From Cohnella herbarum (lineage in GTDB: Bacteria > Bacillota > Bacilli > Paenibacillales > Paenibacillaceae): DNA of 64,000 bases. The stretch lies in contig NZ_CP051681.1 in the NCBI RefSeq assembly GCF_012849095.1, positions 62,001 through 126,000 on the forward strand, read 5' to 3'. The position numbers were made by a program, and so were the translations under genes. Shown piece by piece: positions 24,271 through 33,126 of the stretch. The notes beneath the pieces are model-generated. The model saw only the letters and a list, made by a program, of their open reading frames with translations, searched no databases and was not told the origin of the DNA. How positions within the stretch are numbered: the first letter of the stretch is position 1; every line of letters begins with the position of its first letter.

Positions 24271-24594
24271 TCAATGAGTCCTGATATCAAGTATGTCAAT
24301 CACGCTCATTAATTGGTTGTTAAACATGTTTTTGGTCATGAAGAGCAGATCACATATAAGAGGATCTTGCACCGAATAGACGACGCGAGTTCCAACCTTC
24401 ATTCCTATTACGAGATGCTTCGCTTTTAAAATACCTAAATGTTGGGAAACCGCAGAACCTTGACTTTGTAAACGCGTTTGAAGCTCATTGACACCTTTCG
24501 GTCCTTCACATAATAACTCCAAAATCTGCAATCGCAGCGGATGAGCCATGACCTTAAAAACATCTACTCTGTACTGCTGAAGTGCAAGTTGCAT
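24271..24594 (-). CDS. ArsR/SmtB-family regulator
   Basis: 107 residues from ATG 24594 (GAGGTGA 8 bases upstream). Winged helix with KVMAHPLRLQILELLCEGPK and the recognition part QGSAVSQHLGILKAKH. Cysteines occur in LLCEGPK and in LICDLLFM; their separation suggests possible thiol or persulfide sensing, not a classic ArsR site. A paralogue without cysteines lies at 26579. Located 48 bp after the SulP stop, in the same direction. Confidence 0.8.
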   Translation of the reverse strand: MQLALQQYRVDVFKVMAHPLRLQILELLCEGPKGVNELQTRLQSQGSAVSQHLGILKAKHLVIGMKVGTRVVYSVQDPLICDLLFMTKNMFNNQLMSVIDILDIRTH

Positions 24595-24642
24595 TCCCAT
24601 TCACCTCATTTCGTCTTTGGGGCGACTCCGAGTGAGAATAGG

Positions 24643-26403
24643 TTAGGTCCTTGATGGATCTGGCTTCAAGCTGGTGATTACTTCTTTTTGAGACTCCTTG
24701 TTTGATAACGCCGCGCATTCACGGAAAGCGAAATGTTTACAACCTAGACATTTATTCAAATCCAGTTGCAATAGCGCGAAGTTAAGTGCCTCACCGGTAT
24801 GTCCAAAAAAATGTTCAGCCCCAATCAGCGTATACAACCCTGTTCTCTTCAATACATCCAAAGGCTGAGCTTGAATTCCGGATACAAGAATAATCCCGCC
24901 AAACTTCTCGAAATGTTTCACCAAACTGGACAGATTCGATTCACCTGTCGTATCCATAAAAGGTACTTTTCCCATGCGCAGCAGCAATACTTTCGGCCTA
25001 AGATGAATCGTATCCATAATGGACTTTTCAAACATGTTCGCGGCGCCGAAAAAGAGAGGGCCTTCGATGGTATAGATCCCGATTTGTGGACAATCGTGGC
25101 CTTCGGTTACCATGTGGGCTTTCACTTTTTCATGTTTAGCTGTTGGGTCAGGCAATACCTTGGAAACCAGTAAGCCATCACTCATTCGTTTCACAAACAG
25201 AATTACGGCCAAGATTAATCCGACTTCAACGGCAGTCGTTAAATTTGTAAAGACCGTAAGCAAAAAGGTAATGAGAAGGACAACGGAATCGCTCGTTTTG
25301 GTTTTTAAGACGTGAGCGAATTCTTTTCGTTCGCTCATGTTCCAAGCAACCAGCATCAGAATCGGTGCCATACTAGCAAGTGGGATCTCCGATGCATAAG
25401 GTGCAAACAAAATGAGCACCAGCAATACAACAATGCCATGTATAATACCCGACAGAGGTGAGACCGCACCGTTTTTGATATTGGTTGCTGTTCGTGCAAT
25501 GGCTCCTGTCGCTGGAATGCCTCCAAAGAGAGGGGTTACCATATTGGCGACACCTTGCCCAATCAGCTCACGATTGCTGTTATGACGACTGCCGGTCATG
25601 CCGTCGGCAACAACCGCCGATAATAAAGATTCGATGCCGCCCAACATGGCAATAATAAAGGCGGGGCGAATCAAGTTTTCAATGCGATCCCAGGTTAGAT
25701 CAGGGAAATGAAAATGGGGTAGGGTGCTTGGAATAGCTCCAAATGACGATCCAATCGTTGCAACTTCCCCTTTAAAGAATACGGTCGCCACTATAGTGGA
25801 TACGACGAGCCCTACCAAGGAACCAGGGACCTTCGGTAGAAACTTCGGCGTTAGGAGGATGACAGCCAAGCAAACCACCGCTGTGATAACACTGTAGAGA
25901 TTTGTAGTTGTGAGATGCATTACAATTTCCTTCATATTTGGTAGAAAATTCTCATGCTTCTCGATACCGCTCAAACCTAAAAAGTTGGCAATTTGTCCGC
26001 TGAAGATTATGACGGCAATTCCAGCGGTAAATCCGATGGTTACAGGGCGAGGAATAAATTTTATCAATGCACCGAGTTTAAATAGCCCCATGAGAACGAG
26101 AATAATTCCCGCCAAAAATCCCGCAAGCAATAAATTTTCGTATCCATATTCCATGACAATTGCGAAAAGGATCGGAATAAATGCACCGGTCGGTCCGCCA
26201 ATTTGAAATTTAGAACCTCCGAACAAGGAAATACAGATACCGGCAACGATGGTGGTATAAATGCCATATTCCGGTTTTACACCAGCCGCAATAGCAAACG
26301 CCATCCCTAATGGAATGGCGATAATGCCAACAATGAGGCCTGAAATGAGATCCTTGCGGAATGCGGCTGCATGGTATCCTTCAAATCTTCCCATCCATTT
26401 CAT
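24643..26403 (-). CDS. SulP-family anion transporter with STAS domain (second copy)
   Basis: 586 residues: the SulP membrane domain with LIVGIIAIPLGMAFAIAAGV and LLSAVVADGMTGSRHNSNRE, a STAS domain (about 440-550; FMDTTGESNLSSLVKHF) and a short tail with cysteines (CLGCKHFAFRECAAL) not usual in the family. The substrate may be bicarbonate or sulfate. A beta-carbonic anhydrase 2.5 kb away, probably sharing its operator, favours bicarbonate. An ArsR-like operator (26425-26450) lies just upstream, and two ArsR-type genes flank it. Confidence 0.85.
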   Translation of the reverse strand: MKWMGRFEGYHAAAFRKDLISGLIVGIIAIPLGMAFAIAAGVKPEYGIYTTIVAGICISLFGGSKFQIGGPTGAFIPILFAIVMEYGYENLLLAGFLAGIILVLMGLFKLGALIKFIPRPVTIGFTAGIAVIIFSGQIANFLGLSGIEKHENFLPNMKEIVMHLTTTNLYSVITAVVCLAVILLTPKFLPKVPGSLVGLVVSTIVATVFFKGEVATIGSSFGAIPSTLPHFHFPDLTWDRIENLIRPAFIIAMLGGIESLLSAVVADGMTGSRHNSNRELIGQGVANMVTPLFGGIPATGAIARTATNIKNGAVSPLSGIIHGIVVLLVLILFAPYASEIPLASMAPILMLVAWNMSERKEFAHVLKTKTSDSVVLLITFLLTVFTNLTTAVEVGLILAVILFVKRMSDGLLVSKVLPDPTAKHEKVKAHMVTEGHDCPQIGIYTIEGPLFFGAANMFEKSIMDTIHLRPKVLLLRMGKVPFMDTTGESNLSSLVKHFEKFGGIILVSGIQAQPLDVLKRTGLYTLIGAEHFFGHTGEALNFALLQLDLNKCLGCKHFAFRECAALSNKESQKEVITSLKPDPSRT

Positions 26404-26424
26404 CTGAACTACCTTCTATTCTTC

Positions 26425-26450
26425 ATATATTTGATTATTTGAATATATAT
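26425..26450. promoter_or_regulatory. ArsR-type operator 1 (SulP promoter)
   Basis: ATATATTTGATTATTTGAAT and ATATAT form an AT-rich imperfect dyad with TATTTGA/TTGAATA half-sites, 22 bp before the SulP start. Similar sites are at 26935, 27045 and 28863. Confidence 0.55.
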
Positions 26451-26578
26451 GAAATGTTACTCCTGTCATCGAATAATGTCAATCGTAATAATCTCGTGTC
26501 GCTTCGCATGTTTCCGGCTGCAAAACGAAAAAACAAGGTGATCCTTGATGTTGCTCATGGATACCCTTGTTTTTCAGT

Positions 26579-26908
26579 TTAAGATTCATTTCGAATGACC
26601 TCAAGTAATGAAATGGCATCAACGAGATGATTATCGAAGATCTGCTTTGTGACTGCGAGCAGGTCTTTAATCAACGGGTCACGTAACGAATAAATGACAG
26701 AAGTACCATCTTTTAAGCCCGTCACCACATTTTTATTTCGCAATACTGCCAACTGCTGAGAAACGGCTGAACCTTCTGATCCTAAAATACTCTGTATCTC
26801 ATTTACGTTTTTATCTCCTTCACTCAGAACCTCCAGGATACGAATCCGCATGGGATGCGCCAGCGCCTTAAAAAAATCGGCTTTAAACTGTTGGATATTT
26901 TGATTCAT
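26579..26908 (-). CDS. ArsR/SmtB-family regulator
   Basis: 109 residues from ATG 26908 (AAGGAGG upstream). Winged helix: KALAHPMRIRILEVLSEGDK and GSEGSAVSQQLAVLRNKNVV. There are no cysteines, so it does not use ArsR- or BigR-type thiols. A DPLIKDL region resembles that of its paralogue at 24271. It lies divergent from the Cys-rich/FabH genes with operator-like dyads on both sides, suggesting autoregulation and control of neighbours. Confidence 0.8.
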   Translation of the reverse strand: MNQNIQQFKADFFKALAHPMRIRILEVLSEGDKNVNEIQSILGSEGSAVSQQLAVLRNKNVVTGLKDGTSVIYSLRDPLIKDLLAVTKQIFDNHLVDAISLLEVIRNES

Positions 26909-26934
26909 GGCTAACGCCTCCTTAATCACTATAC

Positions 26935-26955
26935 TTTTGAATATATGAATATCAT
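26935..26955. promoter_or_regulatory. ArsR-type operator 2 (its own regulator gene)
   Basis: TTTTGAATATATGAATATCA lies 27 bp upstream of the regulator start, sharing TTGAATAT with the other three sites. Confidence 0.45.
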
Positions 26956-27044
26956 AACACAACTTCACCCAAAAACATTCTGGAAAGAAGGGCATACCGG
27001 AGCATGGATTGTGATTTGGTTGCAACTCCTATATAATACACATT

Positions 27045-27069
27045 ATATTCAAATATCTGATTATTTGAT
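27045..27069. promoter_or_regulatory. ArsR-type operator 3 (Cys-rich/FabH genes)
   Basis: ATATTCAAATATCTGATTAT followed by TTGAT, 27 bp upstream of ATG 27096. It shares TTCAAATAT and GATTATTTGA with operator 1. Confidence 0.55.
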
Positions 27070-27095
27070 TAAAAGAACATAAGGAGTGGGTACGA

Positions 27096-27731
27096 ATGCC
27101 GGACTCTACGAGTAATAACTCATCACATCAAGATTCGTCATCCTCTCACGAATTGACTACACCTTTCATGCAGGTAAGCAGACAAACCGTCATAACAATG
27201 GGGATTCATGCGTTACATGAGATTGGGTCCAATTCCATTTGTAACGTTTGTATCGCCAATGGAGGTTCCTGTTGTCAAGGGTGTCGACATCTTGTCAAAG
27301 GTATTGGATGCCAAAAACGAAATGCAAGTTGTACGGCATGGTTATGCGGGTTTTTAAAGTTCTTTTTGTATGAAACTGGTCTACTACGAGAATGGAATGA
27401 CTTTTGGGAGCAAGTCCCGGGACAAGATTACCGTGAGGACTTTACGCCAGAGGTCTTTTATGTGACAAAGTCGTTATACCTTCCGGATCTTCGCAATTTG
27501 AGTGAGGCTCTTGCTACTGATCTTCATGAACTGGCTAAATCTCACATTGCGATCGGGTTTATCCTAACCCTACGGGAAAAAATCGATAAACAGATTGATC
27601 AACTCCACGAGTGTCAGCATAATCGGAAAAGGAAAACCAAAATAAAACGGAATATAAAAATGTTATCCAGTTCTTTCCACCGTTTTCAAAAAGAACTTCA
27701 TGAATATCGACAAAAATTTCCGATTTCGTAG
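27096..27731 (+). CDS. Cys-rich protein of unknown function
   Basis: 211 residues with AAGGAGTGGG before the ATG. Nine cysteines cluster at about residues 49-84 (CNVCIANGGSCCQGC, then CQKRNASCTAWLC). This could hold a zinc or Fe-S site. The rest is helical and charged, with a basic patch NRKRKTKIKRNIK near the C-terminus. It is followed 21 bp later by a FabH-like gene and preceded by an ArsR-type operator. I do not recognise the family. Confidence 0.6.
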   Translation: MPDSTSNNSSHQDSSSSHELTTPFMQVSRQTVITMGIHALHEIGSNSICNVCIANGGSCCQGCRHLVKGIGCQKRNASCTAWLCGFLKFFLYETGLLREWNDFWEQVPGQDYREDFTPEVFYVTKSLYLPDLRNLSEALATDLHELAKSHIAIGFILTLREKIDKQIDQLHECQHNRKRKTKIKRNIKMLSSSFHRFQKELHEYRQKFPIS

Positions 27732-27752
27732 CAATTTCAATAAGGATGAAGG

Positions 27753-28772
27753 GTGGGAATATTGGTGTTTCATTCGCGTATTACAGCCATTGGAACGTAT
27801 GTACCCCAACGAAAACTGACAAATGATGATTTGGAAAAGATGGTGGATACCAGTCATGAATGGATCGTACAGCGGACAGGCATTCATGAACGACGTATTG
27901 CTGAGCGAGACGAATTTACCAGCGATCTCTGTATAAGTGCAGTCAGGAATCTCGTCTCTCGGTATAACAAGACAATCGAGGATGTGGATTTTATTATTGT
28001 TTGCACCACTACACCAGATTTTCCTTTTCCTACAGTATCCTGCTTAATTGAAGCCCATTTTCAAATTCAAAACGCTGGTGCGATTGATATTAGTGCCGCT
28101 TGTGCTGGATTTACTTATGGACTTATCATGGCTCATGGCTTGATTGCTTCTGGATTGCATAGGAAGGTTCTGGTCATTGCCGGTGAAACGCTGTCCAAAA
28201 TTACAGATTATTCGGATCGTACAACCTGCGTCTTGTTTGGCGATGCCGCCGGTGCCGTTCTCGTGGAAAGAGATGACCAGTTTGAGGGATTCGTCAGTCA
28301 TCATGTTGGCTCCGATGGCACAGGTGGGGTCCATATTTATCGGACAGGGCTTGCCAATAGACTCGGCGAGCAAAAGTTGTGCGACAACAATTGCATTGTC
28401 CAAAACGGAAGGGAAGTATTCCGTTGGGTGATGCGAACAATACCCAATTCGATTCATCAATTGATGAACAAAAGCAGTCAGACAATAAACGATGTGGACT
28501 GGTTTATTCCCCATAGCGCGAATTTGCGACTGATTGAGCCGCTTTGTGAGAAACTGGAGTTCCCTATAGAACGTACGTTGCATAGTCTAACTCACTTCGG
28601 TAATACATCGTCTTCAACGATCCCCCTTTCACTCGATTTAGGGATTCGGAGTGGGAAAATCCGTGCGGGAGATAAAGCCTTACTGTATGGGTTTGGGGCT
28701 GGGCTCGTGCATGCGGGCGTCCTCGTAAGGTTACAGCTTGATCCTGTCGTTAACGAACCTCTTCCATTATAA
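27753..28772 (+). CDS. Beta-ketoacyl-ACP synthase III-like protein (FabH)
   Basis: 339 residues, thiolase fold. Catalytic residues are C117 in ISAACAGFTYGL, His in WFIPHSANLRL (about 255) and Asn in LTHFGNTSSSTIPLS (about 285). RTGIHERRIA is the typical FabH N-terminal motif. It condenses acyl-CoA with malonyl-ACP to prime fatty acid or related synthesis. The start is given as GTG 27753; another GTG at 27765 is possible. It is not in a fab cluster but with a SulP transporter and carbonic anhydrase, apparently in one ArsR regulon. Confidence 0.85.
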   Translation: MGILVFHSRITAIGTYVPQRKLTNDDLEKMVDTSHEWIVQRTGIHERRIAERDEFTSDLCISAVRNLVSRYNKTIEDVDFIIVCTTTPDFPFPTVSCLIEAHFQIQNAGAIDISAACAGFTYGLIMAHGLIASGLHRKVLVIAGETLSKITDYSDRTTCVLFGDAAGAVLVERDDQFEGFVSHHVGSDGTGGVHIYRTGLANRLGEQKLCDNNCIVQNGREVFRWVMRTIPNSIHQLMNKSSQTINDVDWFIPHSANLRLIEPLCEKLEFPIERTLHSLTHFGNTSSSTIPLSLDLGIRSGKIRAGDKALLYGFGAGLVHAGVLVRLQLDPVVNEPLPL

Positions 28773-28793
28773 ATAACGATTATATGTAGCGGT

Positions 28794-28812
28794 GGCACCT
28801 TATGAAGGTGCC
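28794..28812 (+). terminator. Terminator after the FabH-like gene
   Basis: GGCACCT, loop TATGA, AGGTGCC, then TCTTTGTTTT on the + strand. Confidence 0.7.
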
Positions 28813-28862
28813 TCTTTGTTTTAGTGGGAATAAATCTTGCGAAGGGAGGGAACAGATAAGTT

Positions 28863-28886
28863 AAATATTCAAAAATTCAAATATTT
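28863..28886. promoter_or_regulatory. ArsR-type operator 4 (carbonic anhydrase)
   Basis: AAATATTCAAAAATTCAAAT followed by ATTT forms a dyad with TTCAAATAT half-sites, 17 bp before the start at 28903. Confidence 0.45.
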
Positions 28887-28902
28887 ATTGGAGGCCCTTG
28901 TT

Positions 28903-29577
28903 GTGTCATTAAAGAAGTCCCGCAGCCTGCTCTGTTTGGTTGTATGGATGTGTTTGCTGTCCAGCACAGGATGTCGTTCATTGAACCAGCCTGCTTTCAG
29001 CGAAAAGATAAAGCAGGAAATGAATCCTGTGCAAGCGATTCGTCTGTTGGAAGAAGGAAATCAACGATTTGTTACGGGGCATTTAGCAGAAAAACATGTC
29101 ATTCGAAATCGGAGGCAGCTTATCTCCGAACAAAAACCGGTCGCTGTCATCATAAGCTGCTCCGATTCACGAGTAGCACCGGAAATTGTGTTCGATCAAT
29201 CACTGGGGGATCTCTTTGTGATTCGCGTTGCTGGAAATATCGTGAATGATGATGTCATAGGAAGTGTCCAATATGCAGTGGATCATTTACACGTTCCGAT
29301 TGTGTTAGTTTTAGGGCATGAGAACTGCGGCGCGGTTATTGAGGCATTACAAAGAAGGAGGCATCCAGCTTATTTACAATCCATTGTTAATAAGATTGAA
29401 CCGGCTGCTGAAAAGGCGATATCCGCTGGCATATCCGAAAAAGACATAATTGACCGGGCTGTAATTGAAAATGTCAAAATGGTTGAGGATGAACTACTTG
29501 AATACCCGGCATTCAGGTCTCATTCTGGCTGTCGCGACCATTTGGATCGGAGATGGGTCCGCCAAATTTCTGGCTAA
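28903..29577 (+). pseudogene. Beta-carbonic anhydrase lipoprotein, C-terminus replaced by a deletion junction
   Basis: 224 residues from GTG 28903 (GGAGG upstream). The N-terminus has a lipoprotein signal with lipobox LSSTGC. The beta-CA core is present: zinc ligands in IISCSDSRVAPE and LGHENCGAVIEAL, plus GDLFVIRVAGNIV. It interconverts CO2 and bicarbonate, probably outside the membrane. From about residue 200 (ELLEYPAF...) the sequence enters out-of-frame cydA DNA and ends at 29577. The last strand and helix of the CA fold are therefore missing. Activity might survive, but truncation is clear. Confidence 0.75.
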
Positions 29578-30175
29578 GGTACAGCCCGAAAAGTTGGCTG
29601 CCGCTGAATGGCATTTCGAAACCGGAAATCGGGTTTCTTTGATTGTAGGAGGTCATTTGAACCCGGACACGTTGGAAGTAACCGGTGCAATTGAAATCCC
29701 ATGGGGGCTCAGCTTTCTCGCCACAGGCGATCCGAATGGAACCGTAGTGGGGTTGAACGATTTTCCAAGATCGGAATGGCCGCCGCTATATGTCCATTAT
29801 TTGTTCGATTCGATGGTCGGCATCGGCTTTTATTTACTTGCTATTCCTGTTCTGTTCCTGACTATCAACAAAATAAAGCGCTGGAATGCCTATAATCGAT
29901 GGCTCCTGACCGGGATTGTTGCAGGAGGGCCATTATCCCTTCTTGCCATTGAACTGGGATGGTTTTATGCCGAGGTGGGAAGACAACCCTGGATTATCAG
30001 AGGATATATGAAAGTTTCAGATGCGGTCACAACAAATCCCAACGTTGGTGTTACGTTTTGGCTTTTTGCCGCACTGTATGCGCTTCTCGGCGTCATTTGC
30101 TTATTCGTCCTTGGTCGATTGTTCCGAAACAAGCCTGCGGAAATGGAACTAGAGGAAAGGCGTATTATTTTGTAG
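29465..30175 (+). pseudogene. cydA: Cytochrome bd oxidase subunit I (CydA), C-terminal half only
   Basis: Homology begins near 29505 (HSGLILAVATIWIG) and continues GSAKFLAKVQPEKLAAAEWH through the Q-loop region to the C-terminal helices. FDSMVGIGFYLL carries the Met expected to ligate heme b558. The N-terminal ~200 residues with the two histidine heme ligands are absent. The carbonic anhydrase gene runs directly into it, so one deletion removed the end of one gene and the start of the other. The resulting bd oxidase cannot be assembled normally. Confidence 0.8.
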
Positions 30176-30187
30176 AGGAGCATGGAG

Positions 30188-31204
30188 ATGTCGTTGGAGC
30201 AGCTTGGAATTACGGTGCTTTGGGTGTTTTTGTACGGGTATTTGATCGTTGCTTCGATTGATTTCGGCGCTGGTTTTTATGCTTATTACGGCAGAGTCAT
30301 CGGAATCGAGTCCGTTATTGGGCCGCTGATTTCCCGATATTTGTCTCCCGTCTGGGAAGTAACGAATGTGTTTCTGGTCTTTTTCTTCGTAGGTATTGTC
30401 GGTTTTTTTCCGGACACTGCTTACTACTATGGTACCGCTTTGTTAATCCCCGGAAGTATTGCGCTAATCTTGCTTGCGGTCCGAGGATCCTTCTACGCAT
30501 TTACGAATTACGGGGCAAGAAAAAACAATCTTTACTTACTTGCTTACGGATCCACGGGATTACTGATTCCGGCTGCGCTGTCAACAGTTTTCACCATATC
30601 GGAAGGAGGTTTTTTGTCTTTTGAAGGCCACTCCGTCCACTTGTTGATGGAGGAGTTGTTTTTTAGTACCTATTCCTGGGCGGTGGTTCTGCTAGCCATT
30701 TCAAGCGTTCTATTTATAAGTTCTTCTTTCCTTACTTATTACGCGGCGCGTGCTGAAGATCGAAAGGCGCTGGAATGGCTTCGCCGGTTTGCACTCTGGG
30801 GAGGCATTCCGACCATCATCTCCAGCTTATTTACGTTTATGGCGTTGCGAAATCATAACCGAGACCATTTCCTAAACACATTGGATGTGTGGTGGATGTT
30901 TGGCTTGTCTTTTATTTGTTTTGCGATTGCGGTGTGGTTCATCTGGCGCAGGCATCGATATGGATGGGCGTTTATCTTGGTTATGGCCCAGTTCGCCTTT
31001 GCCTTTTTCGGTTACGGACAGTCACATCTCCCGTATCTTCTCTATCCCATCTTGACATTAACCGGCGGCGTGACCAATCCAGTGATGGGGCGTGCACTGG
31101 TTGCAGCATTCACGGCGGGGCTGCTGTTGTTGATACCGGCATTGATATTGCTGTTACGCTTGTTTTTATTCAATGCAGACTATGTAAAGGGGAAAATAAG
31201 ATGA
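30188..31204 (+). CDS. cydB: Cytochrome bd oxidase subunit II
   Basis: 338 residues, about 8-9 membrane helices: TVLWVFLYGYLIVASIDFGA, SPVWEVTNVFLVFFFVG and a C-terminal LTGGVTNPVMGRALVAAF. Subunit II stabilises the heme-bearing subunit of the quinol oxidase. ATG 30188 is preferred (AGGAGC 7 bases upstream) over 30182. It lies directly after the truncated cydA and overlaps a tiny downstream ORF. The gene itself is intact although its partner is decapitated. Confidence 0.88.
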   Translation: MSLEQLGITVLWVFLYGYLIVASIDFGAGFYAYYGRVIGIESVIGPLISRYLSPVWEVTNVFLVFFFVGIVGFFPDTAYYYGTALLIPGSIALILLAVRGSFYAFTNYGARKNNLYLLAYGSTGLLIPAALSTVFTISEGGFLSFEGHSVHLLMEELFFSTYSWAVVLLAISSVLFISSSFLTYYAARAEDRKALEWLRRFALWGGIPTIISSLFTFMALRNHNRDHFLNTLDVWWMFGLSFICFAIAVWFIWRRHRYGWAFILVMAQFAFAFFGYGQSHLPYLLYPILTLTGGVTNPVMGRALVAAFTAGLLLLIPALILLLRLFLFNADYVKGKIR

Positions 31205-31296
31205 ATCTTTTTGATCGACAAGACAAATGGCTCATGTGGTTATGTTTTGGAATTGCCTTTTTGCTTTTCTTATCGTCGGTTCGATATTTATTTTAA
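31201..31296 (+). CDS. CydS/CydX-like small subunit of bd oxidase
   Basis: 31 residues: MNLFDRQDKWLMWLCFGIAF, then LLFLSSVRYLF. One transmembrane helix. The ATG overlaps the cydB stop (ATGA), so translation is coupled, and GGGGAAAATAAG lies upstream. Small single-helix subunits are known for bd oxidases; the assignment is by position and size. Confidence 0.6.
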   Translation: MNLFDRQDKWLMWLCFGIAFLLFLSSVRYLF

Positions 31297-31469
31297 CCGG
31301 CAAATATATAGGTTTGGCACTTTTTTTGTGCATTGTGCATAGAGCTCAGTTCCCTGCACGTCATGGGGCGATACGTCCGCTCAGCGATGCCACTCTCATC
31401 TTAAAGACAAGAGCACCGGGTTTTCCCTGTAACCATCGAAATACTCCTTTATAAGCAAGAAATTTCGCT

Positions 31470-31800
31470 TTGATTGTCATCCATAGTCATATGGGACTGC
31501 CGCTAGACATCAAGCTGGCTTCCCTGGTTTCAAGCATCTATATTTTGCTCAGTGCGCACAGCCATGACTGAATCAAGCGGCCAATTCGCAAGAACAGGCC
31601 TTCATTATTCAATCAGGGCCAGCGTTTCATTCGTCGGCCGAATCGATCGAATCGGGTCGACTCATCACCTTCGAGCATCGGCTGGTGCCCGTACTGGATA
31701 CAGCACTCCTATGCTGCCATGGAAGCTGACAATTAAGGATTTGTATTGCATCATTCCCACCAACCCTGAGCTGTTTACAATGGAGCTCGAAGGCAGTGAC
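31470..31800 (+). pseudogene. Degenerate fragment of the SoxB-like/5'-nucleotidase gene
   Basis: Pieces similar to the intact gene at 42922 appear in order but in different frames: SHMGLPLDIKLAS (31485), LSAHSHD (31550), ITFEHRLVP (31665) and LYCIIPTNPELFTMELEG (31740). Much of the intervening sequence is deleted or frame-shifted. It indicates an older duplication of the metallophosphatase gene. It is not functional. Confidence 0.75.
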
Positions 31801-31836
31801 TTGCTGCCCCCCTGCCCGTATCCATTGTGTGTAGAG

Positions 31837-31876
31837 AAAAATGAGCTTCCTCCGTCGATCGGGGAAGCTCATTTTT
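31837..31876. terminator. Bidirectional terminator
   Basis: AAAAATGAGCTTCC, 12-base loop, GGAAGCTCATTTTT. It ends the + strand remnant and could stop minus-strand transcripts from 32072. Confidence 0.75.
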
Positions 31877-32071
31877 CAATCAATTGACCAGACTAGCCTT
31901 CCTGCTTTGAAGTTCATTCATACTTACTTTACCCCGTTTAGCGCTTTGTAATTGGCTAACGGCAGCTTTCACTTCGAAGACGTATACCGATCCAACAAGG
32001 CGAAGGCCCGCCGTCCCAGCCTTTTCTGTTCATCTAACTCAAGCGTTCAGTAGCAGTTGTATGGATGTGGC

Positions 32072-32455
32072 TCAGATGCTCTTATCAACACAAGCAGTCA
32101 AACGCTTCTCGATGTCGGAAGCAATGTTCATCAAGGCCTCATTCTCCACAAGTCCAATGAGAGCCGTTGGCTTCGGCATGCCGATCTTGGTCCTTTCATT
32201 CTCCACATACACAGCCAGTTTGCAGGGAAGGAAGTATCCGACCAACGCATTTTCGGACAAAACCCGCCTGGCCTCCACTGGGTTGCAGACCTCGAGAATC
32301 TGATACGGCATGTCGAATTCGACGCCTTTCTCGTTCAGCTTCGCCTTCATATCCAGTTGCCATAGGACGCCGAACTTCTCCGCCTTCAAATTTTCCGTCA
32401 GTGCTTCAACCGCCTGCTCAGGTGTTTTGGTAGTTTCAACTGTATAATGGAACAT
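32072..32455 (-). CDS. DUF302-family protein
   Basis: 127 residues, soluble alpha/beta fold. MFHYTVETTKTPEQAVEALT and YQILEVCNPVEARRVLSEN are typical for DUF302, as is LVGYFLPCKLAVYVENER with a conserved Cys. The function is unknown. DUF302 genes are common near sulfur-oxidation and rhodanese genes, as here. It follows a methyltransferase gene by 20 bp on the same strand. Confidence 0.8.
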   Translation of the reverse strand: MFHYTVETTKTPEQAVEALTENLKAEKFGVLWQLDMKAKLNEKGVEFDMPYQILEVCNPVEARRVLSENALVGYFLPCKLAVYVENERTKIGMPKPTALIGLVENEALMNIASDIEKRLTACVDKSI

Positions 32456-32475
32456 CGTTTACAACTCCCTTTACA

Positions 32476-33051
32476 TCATTTCTGTACGACCAGAACGTAA
32501 TGTGCGCCGGTGGGGTGATCCGTTTCCAGTATGGTAAAACCGGCTTGCTCAAACGAGTGTGTCAACTCCTCGGAGCCTATTCGATGGTGCAGCGGCGGCC
32601 CTTGATCCGTCTCCTGCTTTTCCCACTCTAGGCATGCACACCGGCCGCCTCTGCGAAGGACCCGGTGAATCTCAGACAAAGCCTGTTGAAGCGGCTCCGC
32701 TTCATGCAGGACCAGGGACGCGATGACACGATCCACCGACTCTTCCTCCAGAGGAATCTGCTCAAGCCGGCCTTCGATGGTCTGAATATTTTTTATCTGC
32801 TTCTGTTTCGTCTTGCTGCGAATAACCTCCAGCATCATGGGCTCGATATCCAAGGCAAGTATGGTCCCACTTGTTCGCTCTGAAACAGGGATGGAAAAAT
32901 ACCCCGTGCCAGCTCCAAGATCCAGAATAGTTGCTGACTCGTTCTCATTCAGGGCCAGCTTCTCTAGCAAAGATTCCGGGGGAAGAACAGCCTTACGTTC
33001 GGGACTGTCGAGTTTAGCCATATTTTCAGGATTAAAGCGACGCTCGTGCAT
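32476..33051 (-). CDS. Class I SAM-dependent methyltransferase
   Basis: 191 residues from ATG 33051 (GGAGG upstream; the ATG at 33066 overlaps that site). SAM-binding motif ATILDLGAGTGYFSIPV, then ILALDIEPMMLEVI and a post-II motif RVIASLVLHEAE. UbiE/MerTase-like fold. The substrate is unknown. It belongs to the rhodanese/CstR segment by strand and spacing. Confidence 0.8.
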   Translation of the reverse strand: MHERRFNPENMAKLDSPERKAVLPPESLLEKLALNENESATILDLGAGTGYFSIPVSERTSGTILALDIEPMMLEVIRSKTKQKQIKNIQTIEGRLEQIPLEEESVDRVIASLVLHEAEPLQQALSEIHRVLRRGGRCACLEWEKQETDQGPPLHHRIGSEELTHSFEQAGFTILETDHPTGAHYVLVVQK

Positions 33052-33126
33052 GGGATTGTCCTCCATTCATTCACTAAAATACTTTAACCGTTTTTATCCT
33101 TGCCCTAAACCACGCTCACCACTCGT

